Counted from the stretch's first letter, positions 16,907 to 26,641 are shown. The stretch: DNA of 64,000 bases from Ensifer adhaerens (GCF_002007205.1 NZ_LAZS01000011.1:124001-188000), one strand, 5' to 3'. Program-made: numbers and translations. The notes: generated by a model not told the origin, from the sequence alone.

Positions 16907-17893
16907 ATGGAAAGCAACAAAGTCCTCGTCGTCGGCGGTGCCGGCTACATCGGCTCGCATACGTGCCTCGAACTGGCCAACAAGGGTTTCGAGCCTGTCG
17001 TTTACGACAACCTTTCGAACGGCCACGAGGAGTTCGTCAAATGGGGCGTTCTGGAAAAGGGCGATATTCGCGACCGCAAGCGGCTCGACGAGGTGCTCGC
17101 ACGCCACAAGCCGCGCGCCATCCTGCATTTTGCTGCGATGATCGAGGTCGGTGAATCGGTGAAGGATCCGGTTTCCTTCTACGACAACAATGTCATCGGA
17201 ACGCTGACATTGCTTTCGGCTGCCCTTGCCGCCGGCGTCGAAGCCTTCGTCTTCTCCTCGACCTGCGCCACCTATGGTCTGCCGGAGAGCGTGCCGATCG
17301 ACGAACAGCACCGCCAGGCGCCGATCAACCCTTACGGTCGGACGAAATGGGTGTGCGAACAGGCACTGAAGGACTATGGACAGTATAAAGGTCTTCGGTC
17401 CGTGATCCTGCGCTACTTCAACGCCGCCGGCGCCGATCCGGAAGGTCGCATCGGCGAGTGGCACGAGCCCGAGACGCATGCCATCCCGCTCGCGATCGAC
17501 GCGGCCCTTGGCCGGCGGCAGAGCTTCAAGATCTTCGGCACCGACTACGATACGCGCGACGGCACCTGCGTGCGTGACTACATCCACGTGCTCGATCTTG
17601 CCGACGCCCATGTGCGCGCGGTCGAACACCTTCTTTCAGGCGGCGACAGCGTCGAGCTCAACCTTGGCACGGGCACCGGCACAACCGTCAAGGAACTGCT
17701 GACGGCGATTTCCGAGGTTTCGGGACGCGAATTCCAGGTCGACCTCGTCGACCGACGCGAAGGTGACTCGACCACCCTCGTCGCCAACAACGACAAGGCA
17801 CGCGACATACTCGGCTGGGTTCCGAAATACGGTCTCACCGATATCACGCGCACAGCCTGGAACTGGCATTCCCGTCGCAATCAGGGCGCTTGA
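16907..17893 (+). CDS. exoB: UDP-glucose 4-epimerase
   Basis: The 328-residue enzyme is the expected ExoB length. It has the Rossmann NAD motif GGAGYIG (10-16), SSTCATYG (117-124) and the catalytic YxxxK pair Y143/K147 (NPYGRTKW) of extended short-chain dehydrogenases. It interconverts UDP-glucose and UDP-galactose in the cytosol. That supplies the single galactose of succinoglycan and, in this locus arrangement, also the galactose of galactoglucan. MESNKVLVVGG at 16907 is the natural start; 13 additional in-frame residues upstream are unlikely. It converges with exoZ, with a strong shared hairpin between them. In S. meliloti it likewise sits at the edge of the exo cluster. Confidence 0.95.
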   Translation: MESNKVLVVGGAGYIGSHTCLELANKGFEPVVYDNLSNGHEEFVKWGVLEKGDIRDRKRLDEVLARHKPRAILHFAAMIEVGESVKDPVSFYDNNVIGTLTLLSAALAAGVEAFVFSSTCATYGLPESVPIDEQHRQAPINPYGRTKWVCEQALKDYGQYKGLRSVILRYFNAAGADPEGRIGEWHEPETHAIPLAIDAALGRRQSFKIFGTDYDTRDGTCVRDYIHVLDLADAHVRAVEHLLSGGDSVELNLGTGTGTTVKELLTAISEVSGREFQVDLVDRREGDSTTLVANNDKARDILGWVPKYGLTDITRTAWNWHSRRNQGA

Positions 17894-17905
17894 GATCCTG
17901 ACCAG

Positions 17906-17936
17906 ATCTGGTGCGGCGGTGACCGCCGCGCCAGAT
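17906..17936. terminator. Bidirectional terminator hairpin between exoB and exoZ
   Basis: ATCTGG and GCGGCGG (17906-17911, 17913-17919) pair with CCGCCGC and CCAGAT (17923-17929, 17931-17936), with a single internal mismatch and the loop TGA. It fills the 55-base gap between two convergent genes. Confidence 0.75.
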
Positions 17937-17948
17937 GGCTCCGATTTG

Positions 17949-18962
17949 TCAGCCCGTGTGCTGCACCGGCCTTGAGAAAAAGCCCGACCGCAGCCTCTTG
18001 GCCAGCGGCTTCTCGATCAGAATATAGGCGAAAACGCCGAGCGCGGTCCCCGCAACCACCGCCAGCAGCGCCGATGTGAGCGGCCCGATACCCATCATTC
18101 CACAAGCCTTGACCACGACCGAAATCGCAAAGGTGTGCCAGAGGTAGATCGAGTAGGATGCATCGCCAAGCATCATTGGCAGCCTGCGGGGGCGGAACCA
18201 GCCCTGCGCTTCGAGCGCCAGCGTTCCCAACACGAGCATAACGGCCAAAGGTCCGAGGATGAATTCGTCGAAAGGCAGGCGAAGCACGGCGAGCGCCGCG
18301 AATCCTGAAAACGCGATGACGACAAGCGTAAGGCCGGAGAATGCGCCCGACACCCTGCCTCGCAGCCAGAACTCGGCGACGATCATGCCCGCCACGAATT
18401 CGAGAATGATCGGCCGCGTATAGGTGACGAAGAGCGCGTTGTCGCTGTCGACAGCAAAGCCGATGGCGACCAGCGCCGAGAAGCAGCCGGCGACCGCGAG
18501 CAACCGCCTCGAACGCGGCAACAGCAGTGCGAGGGCGAAGACGGCATAGAAGAACATCTCGTAGTTCAGCGTCCAGCCCTGCACCAGAACCGGCCAGATT
18601 TCGCCACTGCTTGGCGAGCGCATGGGAATGAACAAGAGCGAGGCAAGCACATGCGCATTGCTCAAGACGAGATTGGGAAAGAGGCCGGCAAGGCCGCCCA
18701 TGACCATCACCGCGGTTGCGAGCCAATAGACAGGCGTAATCCTTTGGATGCGATCGCGCAGGAAACTGAGCGGTGACATCGGCCGCCGCTCGCTGATCAC
18801 CCACATGATGAAGCCGCTGATCACGAAGAAGACATCGACGCCGGCAGCACCGATCGCGAAGTGGTACCCCGTCCGCTCGGCGGCGTGAAAGATGACGACG
18901 CCGAGCGCGGCTAAGGCCCGCAGATACTGAATGCCGTAGATCGTCGTCGGGGCGCCGGTCAT
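17949..18962 (-). CDS. exoZ: Succinoglycan O-acetyltransferase
   Basis: The 337-residue multispanning protein belongs to the acyltransferase-3 (OafA-like) family. It begins YGIQYLRALAALGVVIFHAA, the active-site histidine region of the family, followed by GAAGVDVFFVISGFIMWVIS and later LGDASYSIYLWHTFAISVVV. About ten membrane helices are expected. ExoZ transfers the O-acetyl group to a glucose of the succinoglycan repeat; this is established in S. meliloti. The start overlaps the exoQ stop by 4 bases, so exoZ is the last gene of the exoY-F-Q-Z unit. Confidence 0.93.
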   Translation of the reverse strand: MTGAPTTIYGIQYLRALAALGVVIFHAAERTGYHFAIGAAGVDVFFVISGFIMWVISERRPMSPLSFLRDRIQRITPVYWLATAVMVMGGLAGLFPNLVLSNAHVLASLLFIPMRSPSSGEIWPVLVQGWTLNYEMFFYAVFALALLLPRSRRLLAVAGCFSALVAIGFAVDSDNALFVTYTRPIILEFVAGMIVAEFWLRGRVSGAFSGLTLVVIAFSGFAALAVLRLPFDEFILGPLAVMLVLGTLALEAQGWFRPRRLPMMLGDASYSIYLWHTFAISVVVKACGMMGIGPLTSALLAVVAGTALGVFAYILIEKPLAKRLRSGFFSRPVQHTG

Positions 18963-20245
18963 TGATACCTCAGGCGCAGCGGGATCTCCGACACGGACGG
19001 AGGGGGGCGACGATCTTCGACGTCCAACTGCGTGCGTCCTTCCGGCAGAGTTAGTTTTCCGGCGGCGAAATAGAGCAGGAACGACCCGATGTGATAGGGG
19101 TTCATGATGTCGATCTCGACGAAGGAACGCACCAGCAACAACAGTGCGATGCCGAAGAGTACGGAGGATTGGGTGTCATGGTCCTGCGTCAACAGCCGCT
19201 TCGTATGGCCGAGCACGGTTATCAGCAGGATGCCGGAGAGGAGGACGAGCCCGATCGCGCCGGTCTCCACCATCGCCTCGATAAAGGTGTTGTGGAAATG
19301 AAAGCCGGAGCGTGTGGCGATATAGAACTCTTCCCACAAGCGTTCAGGCTCGGAGAAGCCCTGGACCCAATAGGCCTGGTAGCCGACACCGACGAGCGGT
19401 GACGACATGGCGGCTTCGATACCCTGCTGCCACAGATAGGTCCGTCCGGTCAGGGTGGAATCTTTGCCGAAAAGCCCGAGGACAAGATCGACGCCACCGC
19501 CATAGATGGCCGCAACGGCGATCATGACACCGCAGACGGCGGCGGCAAGGAAGAGACCCTTGCGATGCGCCGGCGACAACAGCCCGACGACCCGCATGCC
19601 GAGCCAGAGCCCGAGGATGACCACCGTCGTCAACACCGACGTTGCCGATTGCGAAGCAAAGAGGGAATAGGCTGCCAGCAGTCCGACCAGGGCGGATGCT
19701 GCGAACCACAGGCCGCGCTCGCCAAGCGCGATCGGCGCGATGAAGGCAAAATAGATGCCGAGCGAAGCGTAGAAGCCAAGCTGGTTCTTCGAGGCGAAGG
19801 CGCCGACGAAACTATAGGTGCCGTCGAGCGGATCGAGGTGATAGACGCCGAAGAGCAGCGAATAGACGAGAACGACGCCGGTCCCGGCGATCGCGCCGCG
19901 CACCAGCGTCCTGACGCTGACGACCCGCATGGCAATCAGGGCGCAGACCACGTGGGACAGATACTGCAACCCGGTTCGTGCCGTCATTCCGGGTGCTGCC
20001 GACCAGAAGACCGACAGGCAGGCGAAGATCGCAAAGCCAAGGATCCAGAGCCGGACGCCATAGTTGCCGAGCACACGGCGGTAATCGATCAGCACCAGCG
20101 GCAGCCACAGGCCGTAGTAAAGCAGGATCGACGCCTGCCCGAAGCGCGAGGAATAGGCGAAGACGAAGAGCGACAGCGCGATCGCAACGGTGCCATAGAT
20201 ACCATTGCGATCGGAAGAAATCAGGCTCGCCTTCGAAATTTTCAC
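18959..20245 (-). CDS. exoQ: Succinoglycan polymerase (Wzy-like)
   Basis: The 428-residue integral membrane protein has about ten to twelve hydrophobic segments and the O-antigen ligase/polymerase-type region VGYQAYWVQGFSEPERLWEE...HFHNTFIEAMVETGAIG. The HNTF-x-E loop is typical of Wzy/WaaL-like enzymes. In S. meliloti ExoQ is needed for high-molecular-weight succinoglycan. It lies 8 bases downstream of exoF and overlaps exoZ. The position between exoF and exoZ confirms the assignment beyond the family-level match. Confidence 0.93.
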   Translation of the reverse strand: MKISKASLISSDRNGIYGTVAIALSLFVFAYSSRFGQASILLYYGLWLPLVLIDYRRVLGNYGVRLWILGFAIFACLSVFWSAAPGMTARTGLQYLSHVVCALIAMRVVSVRTLVRGAIAGTGVVLVYSLLFGVYHLDPLDGTYSFVGAFASKNQLGFYASLGIYFAFIAPIALGERGLWFAASALVGLLAAYSLFASQSATSVLTTVVILGLWLGMRVVGLLSPAHRKGLFLAAAVCGVMIAVAAIYGGGVDLVLGLFGKDSTLTGRTYLWQQGIEAAMSSPLVGVGYQAYWVQGFSEPERLWEEFYIATRSGFHFHNTFIEAMVETGAIGLVLLSGILLITVLGHTKRLLTQDHDTQSSVLFGIALLLLVRSFVEIDIMNPYHIGSFLLYFAAGKLTLPEGRTQLDVEDRRPPPSVSEIPLRLRYQ

Positions 20246-20253
20246 AGTCGGTC

Positions 20254-21525
20254 CTACTGTGTTGCCAGGTTGGCTTCGACCTTGATCACATCACCGGGCA
20301 GGACGGGCGTGTTTTCGTCGGCGGCAATCTCCGTCGGCTTGCCGTCGCGCTCGCGCATGATCGAATAGGCGATCGTCGCCTCCGCGGTATTGTCCTTCGA
20401 TTGCGCGGCTTCCGCCGATTGCAGCAGCGCTTCGGCCATCAGGTCGCGGCTGGTGCCGAGCTTGATCGAAAGCGTGTCGAGTTCAGCTTCGGTGTTCTGC
20501 AGGTCCTGCGCCAGTTGCGCGTCCCAATCGTTGCGAAGATTGGTTTCGTCCTGGCCCGCCTTGCTGACATCCTGTTTCGCCTTCAGCGAAGCCGTGTCGA
20601 TATCGAGAAGAGCAGCCTGCAGTTCAGCCACGCGCTGCTCCAACGACAGCTTGCGCTGGCTGAGAGCAAGGCCCTTTTCGGCGAGGCTCTCGACCTTCTC
20701 GCGGTCCTCGACGACGAGTTCGAGCTGGCGATTCTGGGTTTCGGTCTTCTTTGCCAGCGACTGGATTTCGCTTTCGAGCAAGGACTTCAGATCGGCGAGC
20801 GACTCCAGCTGCAGCTTCTGCTTCCGGTCGCGCGAGGCCATCAGCGCCGTCTCGTTTGCGAGAAGCTTGTCGATACCGGGGACGCCCTGAAGATCCTTCG
20901 GCAGTTCGATCCCGTCCTTTTCGGCAATCTCGGCCTGAAGGCGGGCGCGACGGATCAGCAACCGGTTGCGCTCTGACGTCTGGACGCTCGAATCGCCATG
21001 CGCATTGATGTAGTCGCGCGCAAAGCGCTGGCCGCTTTCCGAACGGCGCAATCCGCCGCCAAGGCTCACGGCCTTCAGCACCGTCAGATTGGGGGCGAAA
21101 GGATATTCGCCGGGCTTCTGGACCTCACCCGCAAGATAAACCGGGCGGTATTGCGCAAGCTCGACGGAGGCGGACGGCCGATCGCGCAGACCGAAGAGCG
21201 TCTGCATCTTCTCACCGATCGCTTCACCAACTTCGGTCGTCGACTTGCCCGCCGCCGGCAGGTCGCCGATGAAGGGCAAAGATAGAGCGCCCGATGGACC
21301 GACGGTGTACTCGCCGCTCACAACCGACCAGTCGCGGACGGCCCCTTCTGCGGTCTGCCATTCGGCCACGCGAATTCTCAGCCTATCCATAGTGCCGAGC
21401 TGATACTCATCGGCCCAAGCCGGAAAAGCACAAGTGAGCGCCGCGGCGATGAGAACCGCCCGGCGCAGGAAACGGGGTAGCCTGCGCTGTCCGCGCGACA
21501 TTCCCGACAGATGGTGTTTTTTCAT
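20254..21525 (-). CDS. exoF: Polysaccharide export/priming-associated periplasmic protein
   Basis: This 423-residue protein has a signal peptide (RRAVLIAAALTCAFPAWA), then a Wza/GumB-type polysaccharide export domain (EYQLGTMDRLRIRVAEW, YTVGPSGALSLPFIGDLPAA). A second export-type segment follows (VYLAGEVQKPGEYPFAPNLT), and then a long coiled coil (about residues 190-360: ESLADLKSLLESEIQSLAKK, LALSQRKLSLEQRVAELQAA). In S. meliloti ExoF is needed together with ExoY for the first sugar-transfer step and is thought to act in export. It is encoded directly after exoY on the same strand, with a 66-base gap. Confidence 0.93.
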   Translation of the reverse strand: MKKHHLSGMSRGQRRLPRFLRRAVLIAAALTCAFPAWADEYQLGTMDRLRIRVAEWQTAEGAVRDWSVVSGEYTVGPSGALSLPFIGDLPAAGKSTTEVGEAIGEKMQTLFGLRDRPSASVELAQYRPVYLAGEVQKPGEYPFAPNLTVLKAVSLGGGLRRSESGQRFARDYINAHGDSSVQTSERNRLLIRRARLQAEIAEKDGIELPKDLQGVPGIDKLLANETALMASRDRKQKLQLESLADLKSLLESEIQSLAKKTETQNRQLELVVEDREKVESLAEKGLALSQRKLSLEQRVAELQAALLDIDTASLKAKQDVSKAGQDETNLRNDWDAQLAQDLQNTEAELDTLSIKLGTSRDLMAEALLQSAEAAQSKDNTAEATIAYSIMRERDGKPTEIAADENTPVLPGDVIKVEANLATQ

Positions 21526-21591
21526 TTGGGCTTCCCGAATGAAGGCGCGCCGTCCCGCAACTGGTCGTGCGGGCCTTCAGGCGCTGGTTCG

Positions 21592-22272
21592 TCAGTAGCT
21601 GCCGCGCGAAAGGCAAACGGCGGGAATGGTTCTGACGACGATGGAGAAGTCGCTCAGCAGCGACCAGTTCTGAACGTATTGGGTATCGAACGCGATACGG
21701 GTTGCGTAGGAAACGTCGTTGCGTCCGCTGATCTGCCAAAGGCCGGTAAGGCCGGGACGAGATTGCAGATAGTAGACGGCGGCGCTGTCGTAGATCTCCA
21801 GTTCGTCCTCCACCACCGGGCGCGGACCAACGATGCTCATTTCCCCGCGCAGGATGTTGACGAGCTGTGGCAGCTCGTCAAGGCTCAGTTTGCGCAGGAC
21901 GCTACCGACGACCGTGACACGCGGGTCATCCTGCAGTTTGCGCGTCGCGCGCCATTCCTCGTAGGCGGCCGGATTCGCCTTGAGATGGTCGTGCAAAATC
22001 CGGTCTCCATCAGGGCGCATCGTGCGGAACTTGAGGCACCGGAACGATTTGCCGTTATGGCCGACGCGGCGGTGGCCATAGAAGATGCTGCCGCCGTCGG
22101 AAAACTTGACGAGCGCCATGAGCATCAGGAACAGCGGGCTCAGGAAGACGAGAGCCAGGGAAGCGGCAAGCATATCGAAGCCACGCTTCGAAACACCGCC
22201 CACAGGCGGAACGGCCGCAGACTCTGCGGCACTGAAAAACGGCGAATTGGCCGATCTGGTCGCAGACTTCAT
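21592..22272 (-). CDS. exoY: Undecaprenyl-phosphate galactose phosphotransferase (priming enzyme)
   Basis: The 226-residue protein from the ATG at 22272 matches the ExoY length. It has one membrane hairpin ([20 protein letters not shown]) and the bacterial sugar-transferase core: [59 protein letters not shown] and [14 protein letters not shown]. ExoY transfers galactose-1-phosphate from UDP-galactose to the lipid carrier, the committed step of succinoglycan assembly. A frame open to 22350 would add 26 residues with no support. It is the first gene of exoY-F-Q-Z and is divergent from exoX, whose product inhibits ExoY in S. meliloti. Confidence 0.95.
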   Translation of the reverse strand: MKSATRSANSPFFSAAESAAVPPVGGVSKRGFDMLAASLALVFLSPLFLMLMALVKFSDGGSIFYGHRRVGHNGKSFRCLKFRTMRPDGDRILHDHLKANPAAYEEWRATRKLQDDPRVTVVGSVLRKLSLDELPQLVNILRGEMSIVGPRPVVEDELEIYDSAAVYYLQSRPGLTGLWQISGRNDVSYATRIAFDTQYVQNWSLLSDFSIVVRTIPAVCLSRGSY

Positions 22273-23024
22273 AGAGGTGACTCCATTTACGTTTGGCGAT
22301 TGGTCGGTCTCCCCAGAAGGGGCCCACAGCCCACACAGGGGCGCGCTCATCGTGAGTAATGAACGTCCGGTAAGGATTTGCTTTTTGAAGGCGAAATAAA
22401 GGCGAGTATCCCGGCAGGGGCCAAAATGCGTATATCACCACTTTCGAATATGAAATATTTCTCGTGACGAAAGCCGTTCTATTATTGCGAGAAAAAGTAT
22501 CACGTCGCTCGCATCCTTGTATTGTTCTTGGAGATCGGAATTACATTTAGGGACAGGTGACGATATCTTCACAGGCCGATGTTTTCCTTGAGCTTCCGCA
22601 ACGAGATTTTCCGGGCACCAAAGTTATCGGTGGCCCGTATTCTGCAAATTATGCTGCAATGCACCAAGTCTTTGCGGCGCACACAAAGCCCGCCTTCATC
22701 GTTCAAACTTGTAATAAAAGTTGATCGGCACGCTGGTGCGGCGGCAACCATCGGGCGACGCACAGACCGCGTCCCGACGGGGAAGTGGAAAATTGGCTTC
22801 CAGGCGCACGCACGGTTCACAGGCGCCCTTGAACTCAATCAACTGAATTTGATTCGTTCGTCACTGCTCGAAACGCGACATAAAGATTTGCCTGCTTGGA
22901 TGGACCGAAGCGGCGGCCATTGCCGGTTGCAGGCGATGTCCGTCGCCAATATATTAAGATCTGCAGAGGAAAGGCCAGTTTGTGATGACGTCCGCGACGA
23001 TAGAACCGATTGCGAGTTAGTGCC
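22273..23024. promoter_or_regulatory. Divergent exoY/exoX control region
   Basis: About 750 bases with no convincing gene separate the two divergent start codons. A 156-codon frame near 22579 has no recognisable protein and no ribosome site. The size of the region fits the many regulators known to act on exoY and exoX in S. meliloti (for example MucR and the ExoS/ChvI pathway). I could not locate their sites by eye. Confidence 0.5.
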
Positions 23025-23303
23025 ATGTATGCACCACGCGTCTTCGTGAGTATGATCGGCGCCCTAACGGTTTTTGCTGTCGTCACCTATTTCCTCAATG
23101 GCTCGCTCACATCCACGCTGATCCAGACGGCGATCTGCGCAATCCTGATCCAGATCGGCTACTTCCTGGCCGTCGTCTTCCTGATCTGGCGGAAGGCGCG
23201 CGAGCGTGGAAAAAAGACGGCCGAAGTGCTGCAATCGGCCAATGACGACAAGCCGGGCAGCAACACCCACCGCCTGGACCGCCCCGGCCACTTCAATCGT
23301 TGA
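23025..23303 (+). CDS. exoX: Small inner-membrane inhibitor of succinoglycan synthesis
   Basis: The 92-residue protein has two hydrophobic segments (VFVSMIGALTVFAVVTYFLN and IQTAICAILIQIGYFLAVVF) followed by a basic, polar tail (RKARERGKKTAEVLQSANDD). This is the ExoX/PsiA-type architecture. ExoX in S. meliloti lowers succinoglycan production after transcription, and the exoX:exoY ratio matters. I chose the ATG at 23025; an in-frame TTG at 23010 is an unlikely start. It is divergent from exoY, as in S. meliloti. Confidence 0.9.
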   Translation: MYAPRVFVSMIGALTVFAVVTYFLNGSLTSTLIQTAICAILIQIGYFLAVVFLIWRKARERGKKTAEVLQSANDDKPGSNTHRLDRPGHFNR

Positions 23304-23535
23304 CCGCACATCGGGGGCGAACCTGCCTCCCCGTCCTCCAAAAAAATCTTGTTTGACGCGGTTGCGACACGATCGCCCTGCATGGTGCGCCCGTTACGGC
23401 AGGATTCCATGCCGGCACTGCATGATTACCCGGATTGTCGATGACCCGGCGTCGTCATGCAGCGATCGAGAACTGGTGCAGTCCACTCGGCCGTAAGCGC
23501 CGAACTGCCCGCGAGATACGATACTGGAGGCCCTC

Positions 23536-24552
23536 ATGACCACAGTCGCCCGGACAGACGTCTGCGTCATCATTGCTGCAAAGAATGCCGAGGCGACCAT
23601 CGCCCGCGCAGTCGCGTCGGCGCTGACCGAACCCGAAACCGCCGAAGTTATCGTCGTGGATGACGGCTCCACCGATCAGACGGCCGCTGCAGTGCGGTCT
23701 GCCGACGATCACAGCGGACGGCTGACGATCGCACGCTTTGACACCAATCGCGGTCCGGCAGCGGCCCGCAATCACGCGATTGCCATCAGCCGCTCCCCGG
23801 TCCTCGCGATCCTCGACGCGGACGATTTCTTCCTGCCGGGCAGGCTCGGACGGCTGCTTTCCGAAAAAGACTGGGATTTCATCGCCGACAACATCGCCTT
23901 CATGGGCGAGGCCGCAGCGACGGGTGTGGCACCAAGGATCGATGACTTCCCACCACGGCCGCGCCTTCTCGGCCTCATTGATTTCGTCGAGGGCAATATT
24001 TCGCGGCAGGGCGTGAAACGCGGCGAGATCGGCTTTCTAAAGCCGCTGATGCGGCGCCGCTTCCTGGACGAGCACGGCATCCGCTATCAGGAGACGCTTC
24101 GGCTGGGGGAAGACTACGACCTCTATCTGCGCGCCCTGGCAAAAGGCGCACGCTACAAGGTCATTCAAAGCTGCGGCTATGCGGCGATCGTGCGCGGCAA
24201 TTCGCTGAGCGGCAGCCACCGGACCGAGGATCTCAAGCGTCTCTACGAGGCCGACCGCGTGATCCTGGCGGCAAACGACCTCGAAGGTGAAGCAGCAGCT
24301 GCCGTGCGGCGGCATGAACGCCATGTGCGTGGCCGCTACCAGCACCGCCACTTTCTCGACCTGAAGAAGGAGCGCGGCGCAATGGCTGCGATCGGTTACC
24401 TCATGCGGCGCCCCGGCGCCGCGCCGGCCGTCACCGCCGGTATCCTTGCCGACAAGACGGAGCGCTTCAGGCCGCGCACGGATGCGGCGCCGACCGGTGG
24501 GGCGGCGGCCGTGCGCTACCTTCTGCCCGTCAGCGCGGAGCGCGCGCGCTAG
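23536..24552 (+). CDS. exoU: Succinoglycan glucosyltransferase, family 2 (beta-1,6)
   Basis: The 338-residue protein opens with the GT2 Rossmann region (VCVIIAAKNAEATIARAVAS, EVIVVDDGSTDQT, NRGPAAARNHAI). It has the metal-binding DAD motif in LAILDADDFFLPGR and an ETLRLGEDYDLYLRA acceptor-side segment. ExoU in S. meliloti adds the sixth sugar (beta-1,6 glucose) to the lipid-linked intermediate on the cytosolic face. It is related in sequence to ExoO, which shares the same LGEDY-type segment. It is transcribed alone on the plus strand, with two hairpins following its stop codon. Confidence 0.93.
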   Translation: MTTVARTDVCVIIAAKNAEATIARAVASALTEPETAEVIVVDDGSTDQTAAAVRSADDHSGRLTIARFDTNRGPAAARNHAIAISRSPVLAILDADDFFLPGRLGRLLSEKDWDFIADNIAFMGEAAATGVAPRIDDFPPRPRLLGLIDFVEGNISRQGVKRGEIGFLKPLMRRRFLDEHGIRYQETLRLGEDYDLYLRALAKGARYKVIQSCGYAAIVRGNSLSGSHRTEDLKRLYEADRVILAANDLEGEAAAAVRRHERHVRGRYQHRHFLDLKKERGAMAAIGYLMRRPGAAPAVTAGILADKTERFRPRTDAAPTGGAAAVRYLLPVSAERAR

Positions 24553-24560
24553 CAGCAAGC

Positions 24561-24626
24561 GTGGCGGCGTCGCCGCCACGTCGAACCATCGCGAGCGGAA
24601 ACGCTCCGGCATCTTGTCCGGAGCGT
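24561..24626. terminator. Double hairpin between convergent exoU and exoV
   Basis: Two adjacent stems lie in the 87-base gap. GTGGCGGCG (24561-24569) pairs with CGCCGCCAC (24571-24579). ACGCTCCGG (24601-24609) pairs with CCGGAGCGT (24618-24626) and is followed by CGTTTGT. They probably terminate both convergent transcripts. Confidence 0.75.
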
Positions 24627-24639
24627 CGTTTGTCACTTC

Positions 24640-25587
24640 CTAGAAGTAGGCGCGCCGCACGGCGGCCAGCGCATGCTGGAAGCGTTCCTTGCGTTCGGCG
24701 AGCCGGCTGTCGCTGCTCAATTGCGGCTCTGCCCGGGTGGCCTGCCAAAGCGCAAGCGTCGATGGCGCCGCAAGAACCTGCTTGGCCGCGCTGCGCAGGA
24801 ACGTCTGACGCGGCTCTCTGGCTGCGACGATCACCTCGTCGTCAGCGGACCGCAGGTTCACAGCCTCCGGCACGGTCTGCGCCTCGAAGCCCATGCCCCA
24901 GAAACGCGCGCCCTTGATCATGGCTTCGGTGCGACTGGAGACCGGCACATGGCGGGGACGGTATTCGACGCCGACCGTTTTTGCCCAGTCGTTCCACTTG
25001 AAGCTGTTGATGCTGTCCGACGTCGTCACCGCCACCCAAGGAATACGGAATGCATCGGCGAGAATCGCTCCGTGCATCGATTCGGCGACGATAAACTCCG
25101 ATTGCGCGATCTCGCGGATCACGCTCTTGGCCTCGCTGCGCGGGTCGATGTAGTGCAGGCCGACGGTGCCGCAGGTGACGGGCCACATGCCGGCGATCGC
25201 ACTTTCCCAGTGGGGAATGAAACTGCGCTTGTATAGCTTGGGCAGGTTCTGGAACTCGGGCATGTCGGCGACCATGACCGCGGGATCGACGATCCCGCGC
25301 TCCGGCGCAAGGCCGATCTTTTCGGCGGTCAACGGGCCGCGCACGCAGCGAAGGTCCCATTCGGCGGCATCCCGCATGTCCGGCAAGGTGCCGTAACCGA
25401 ACCCGCTGCCGATGACGAGCTTGCGGACGCCATCGGGCAAAAGCGCGCGGTTGAGCACGGTGCCGACGCCGACGAGGAGGATGTCGTCATGGACATCGCG
25501 AAAATCCGGCAGCAGGAAGTCCCAAAGCCAGAGGTTGAGGTCGTCGCCGAAATTGCCGTGTTGAGATTCCCAGTAATAGGGCTGCAT
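24640..25587 (-). CDS. exoV: Succinoglycan ketal pyruvyltransferase
   Basis: The 315-residue protein has the polysaccharide pyruvyl transferase pattern: YWESQHGNFGDDLNLWLWDF at the N-terminus, VIGSGFGYGTLPD, CVRGPLTAEKIGL, and EFIVAESMHGAILADAFRIP, which holds the conserved histidine. ExoV adds the 4,6-pyruvyl ketal to the terminal glucose of the repeat in S. meliloti. It lies 88 bases after exoW on the same strand and converges with exoU. It is only distantly similar to the two pyruvyl-transferase-like proteins encoded near 41-44 kb. Confidence 0.93.
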   Translation of the reverse strand: MQPYYWESQHGNFGDDLNLWLWDFLLPDFRDVHDDILLVGVGTVLNRALLPDGVRKLVIGSGFGYGTLPDMRDAAEWDLRCVRGPLTAEKIGLAPERGIVDPAVMVADMPEFQNLPKLYKRSFIPHWESAIAGMWPVTCGTVGLHYIDPRSEAKSVIREIAQSEFIVAESMHGAILADAFRIPWVAVTTSDSINSFKWNDWAKTVGVEYRPRHVPVSSRTEAMIKGARFWGMGFEAQTVPEAVNLRSADDEVIVAAREPRQTFLRSAAKQVLAAPSTLALWQATRAEPQLSSDSRLAERKERFQHALAAVRRAYF

Positions 25588-25675
25588 GGGCGGTCCCTTC
25601 TTTCAGAATGCGAGATAAGTTCGATGCCGCGCCTGGCGGGCTTGTTCTTCCTCCAAAATGGAGTTTCTGTCCGGA

Positions 25676-26641
25676 TCAGCGTGAACGGGAAAACTTGCCG
25701 ACGGCAAGTTCGAATGCGCTTTGCAACAGCTTGGGATCGCGCAGGACCCAACGCGCCAGCAGTCGAAACTGCGGCGACTTGCGCCGCTTCAGCCGGCGCG
25801 CCTGGCTCCAGAGCGCCTGGCGTCGGGCCGTATGCTGGTAAGACTGGATCGACGCGACGGCCGACGGCTTGCGAGAGAGCCGATGTTCCAGCGTTTCGAG
25901 GGCAACGAAGGTGTTGAACTGCTGCTGAAGGAACTGCGGCGAATCGTTGTCGATCGAGTGGAAGATGTTGATGCCCTCCCCGCGCACGGCACCGGCCGCA
26001 TCGCAAAGCACGACACGATTTGCGGCGAGAATGCAGTCGCAGAAGAACAGCACGTCCTCGGCCGCGAGACGCAGTTCGGCGTCAAAGCGCACCGTCTCGA
26101 AAAGCCTGCGACCTATTACCATGCAGGAGAGATGCAGGAAGCTCCAGTTCCGCAGCATGACGTTGGAAAGATCGGGAATTTCGACGACCAGCGGGCTTTC
26201 CTGCAGGCGCACGACCGTATCGCTTGCTTCGAGATCGGCGACGCCGAAATGGTAGTAGAACGCCTCGCCGCCTGTTATCGACGCCCAGTAGCAGTCGGCA
26301 CCAAAGCGGCTCATGCTGTCGACGGCATTCTGGAGATGATCGGTGGTCCAGATGTCGTCGGAATCGAGGAACGCGGCGAATGCCGAATCGGCCGGAACGT
26401 TGTCGAGCCCGGTGTTGCGCGCGCCGCCTGGACCTTTGTTGTCCTGCCGGATCACCGTCACACGCGCCCGCTCGCCATCGGCAAGCGGCCTCAACTCCTC
26501 GTCGATCGAGTAGGGAGATTGATCGTCTATCACCAGGACATGGAAGTCTTGATAGCTCTGGGCAAAGACGGACGCGAGCGCGCGCCGAAGAATACCCGGC
26601 TCCTTCTGGTAGTAGGGAATAATAACAGTCAGCTTCGCCAT
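25676..26641 (-). CDS. exoW: Succinoglycan glucosyltransferase, family 2 (beta-1,3)
   Basis: The 321-residue GT2 enzyme begins KLTVIIPYYQKEPGILRRAL and has VLVIDDQSPYSIDEELRPLA, NKGPGGARNTGLDNV, the DSD metal motif (AFLDSDDIWTT) and the acceptor-side segment ELRLAAEDVLFFCDCILA. ExoW in S. meliloti adds the terminal beta-1,3-linked glucose that ExoV then pyruvylates. The gene pair exoW-exoV on the minus strand reflects this order of action. It is divergent from exoT with a 121-base gap, which should contain both promoters. Confidence 0.93.
   Translation of the reverse strand: MAKLTVIIPYYQKEPGILRRALASVFAQSYQDFHVLVIDDQSPYSIDEELRPLADGERARVTVIRQDNKGPGGARNTGLDNVPADSAFAAFLDSDDIWTTDHLQNAVDSMSRFGADCYWASITGGEAFYYHFGVADLEASDTVVRLQESPLVVEIPDLSNVMLRNWSFLHLSCMVIGRRLFETVRFDAELRLAAEDVLFFCDCILAANRVVLCDAAGAVRGEGINIFHSIDNDSPQFLQQQFNTFVALETLEHRLSRKPSAVASIQSYQHTARRQALWSQARRLKRRKSPQFRLLARWVLRDPKLLQSAFELAVGKFSRSR

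Noticed and set aside
22579-23049. Possible 156-codon gene in the exoY-exoX gap
   Set aside because: No ribosome site, no recognisable sequence, and it overlaps the exoX start. The region is better explained as regulatory DNA.
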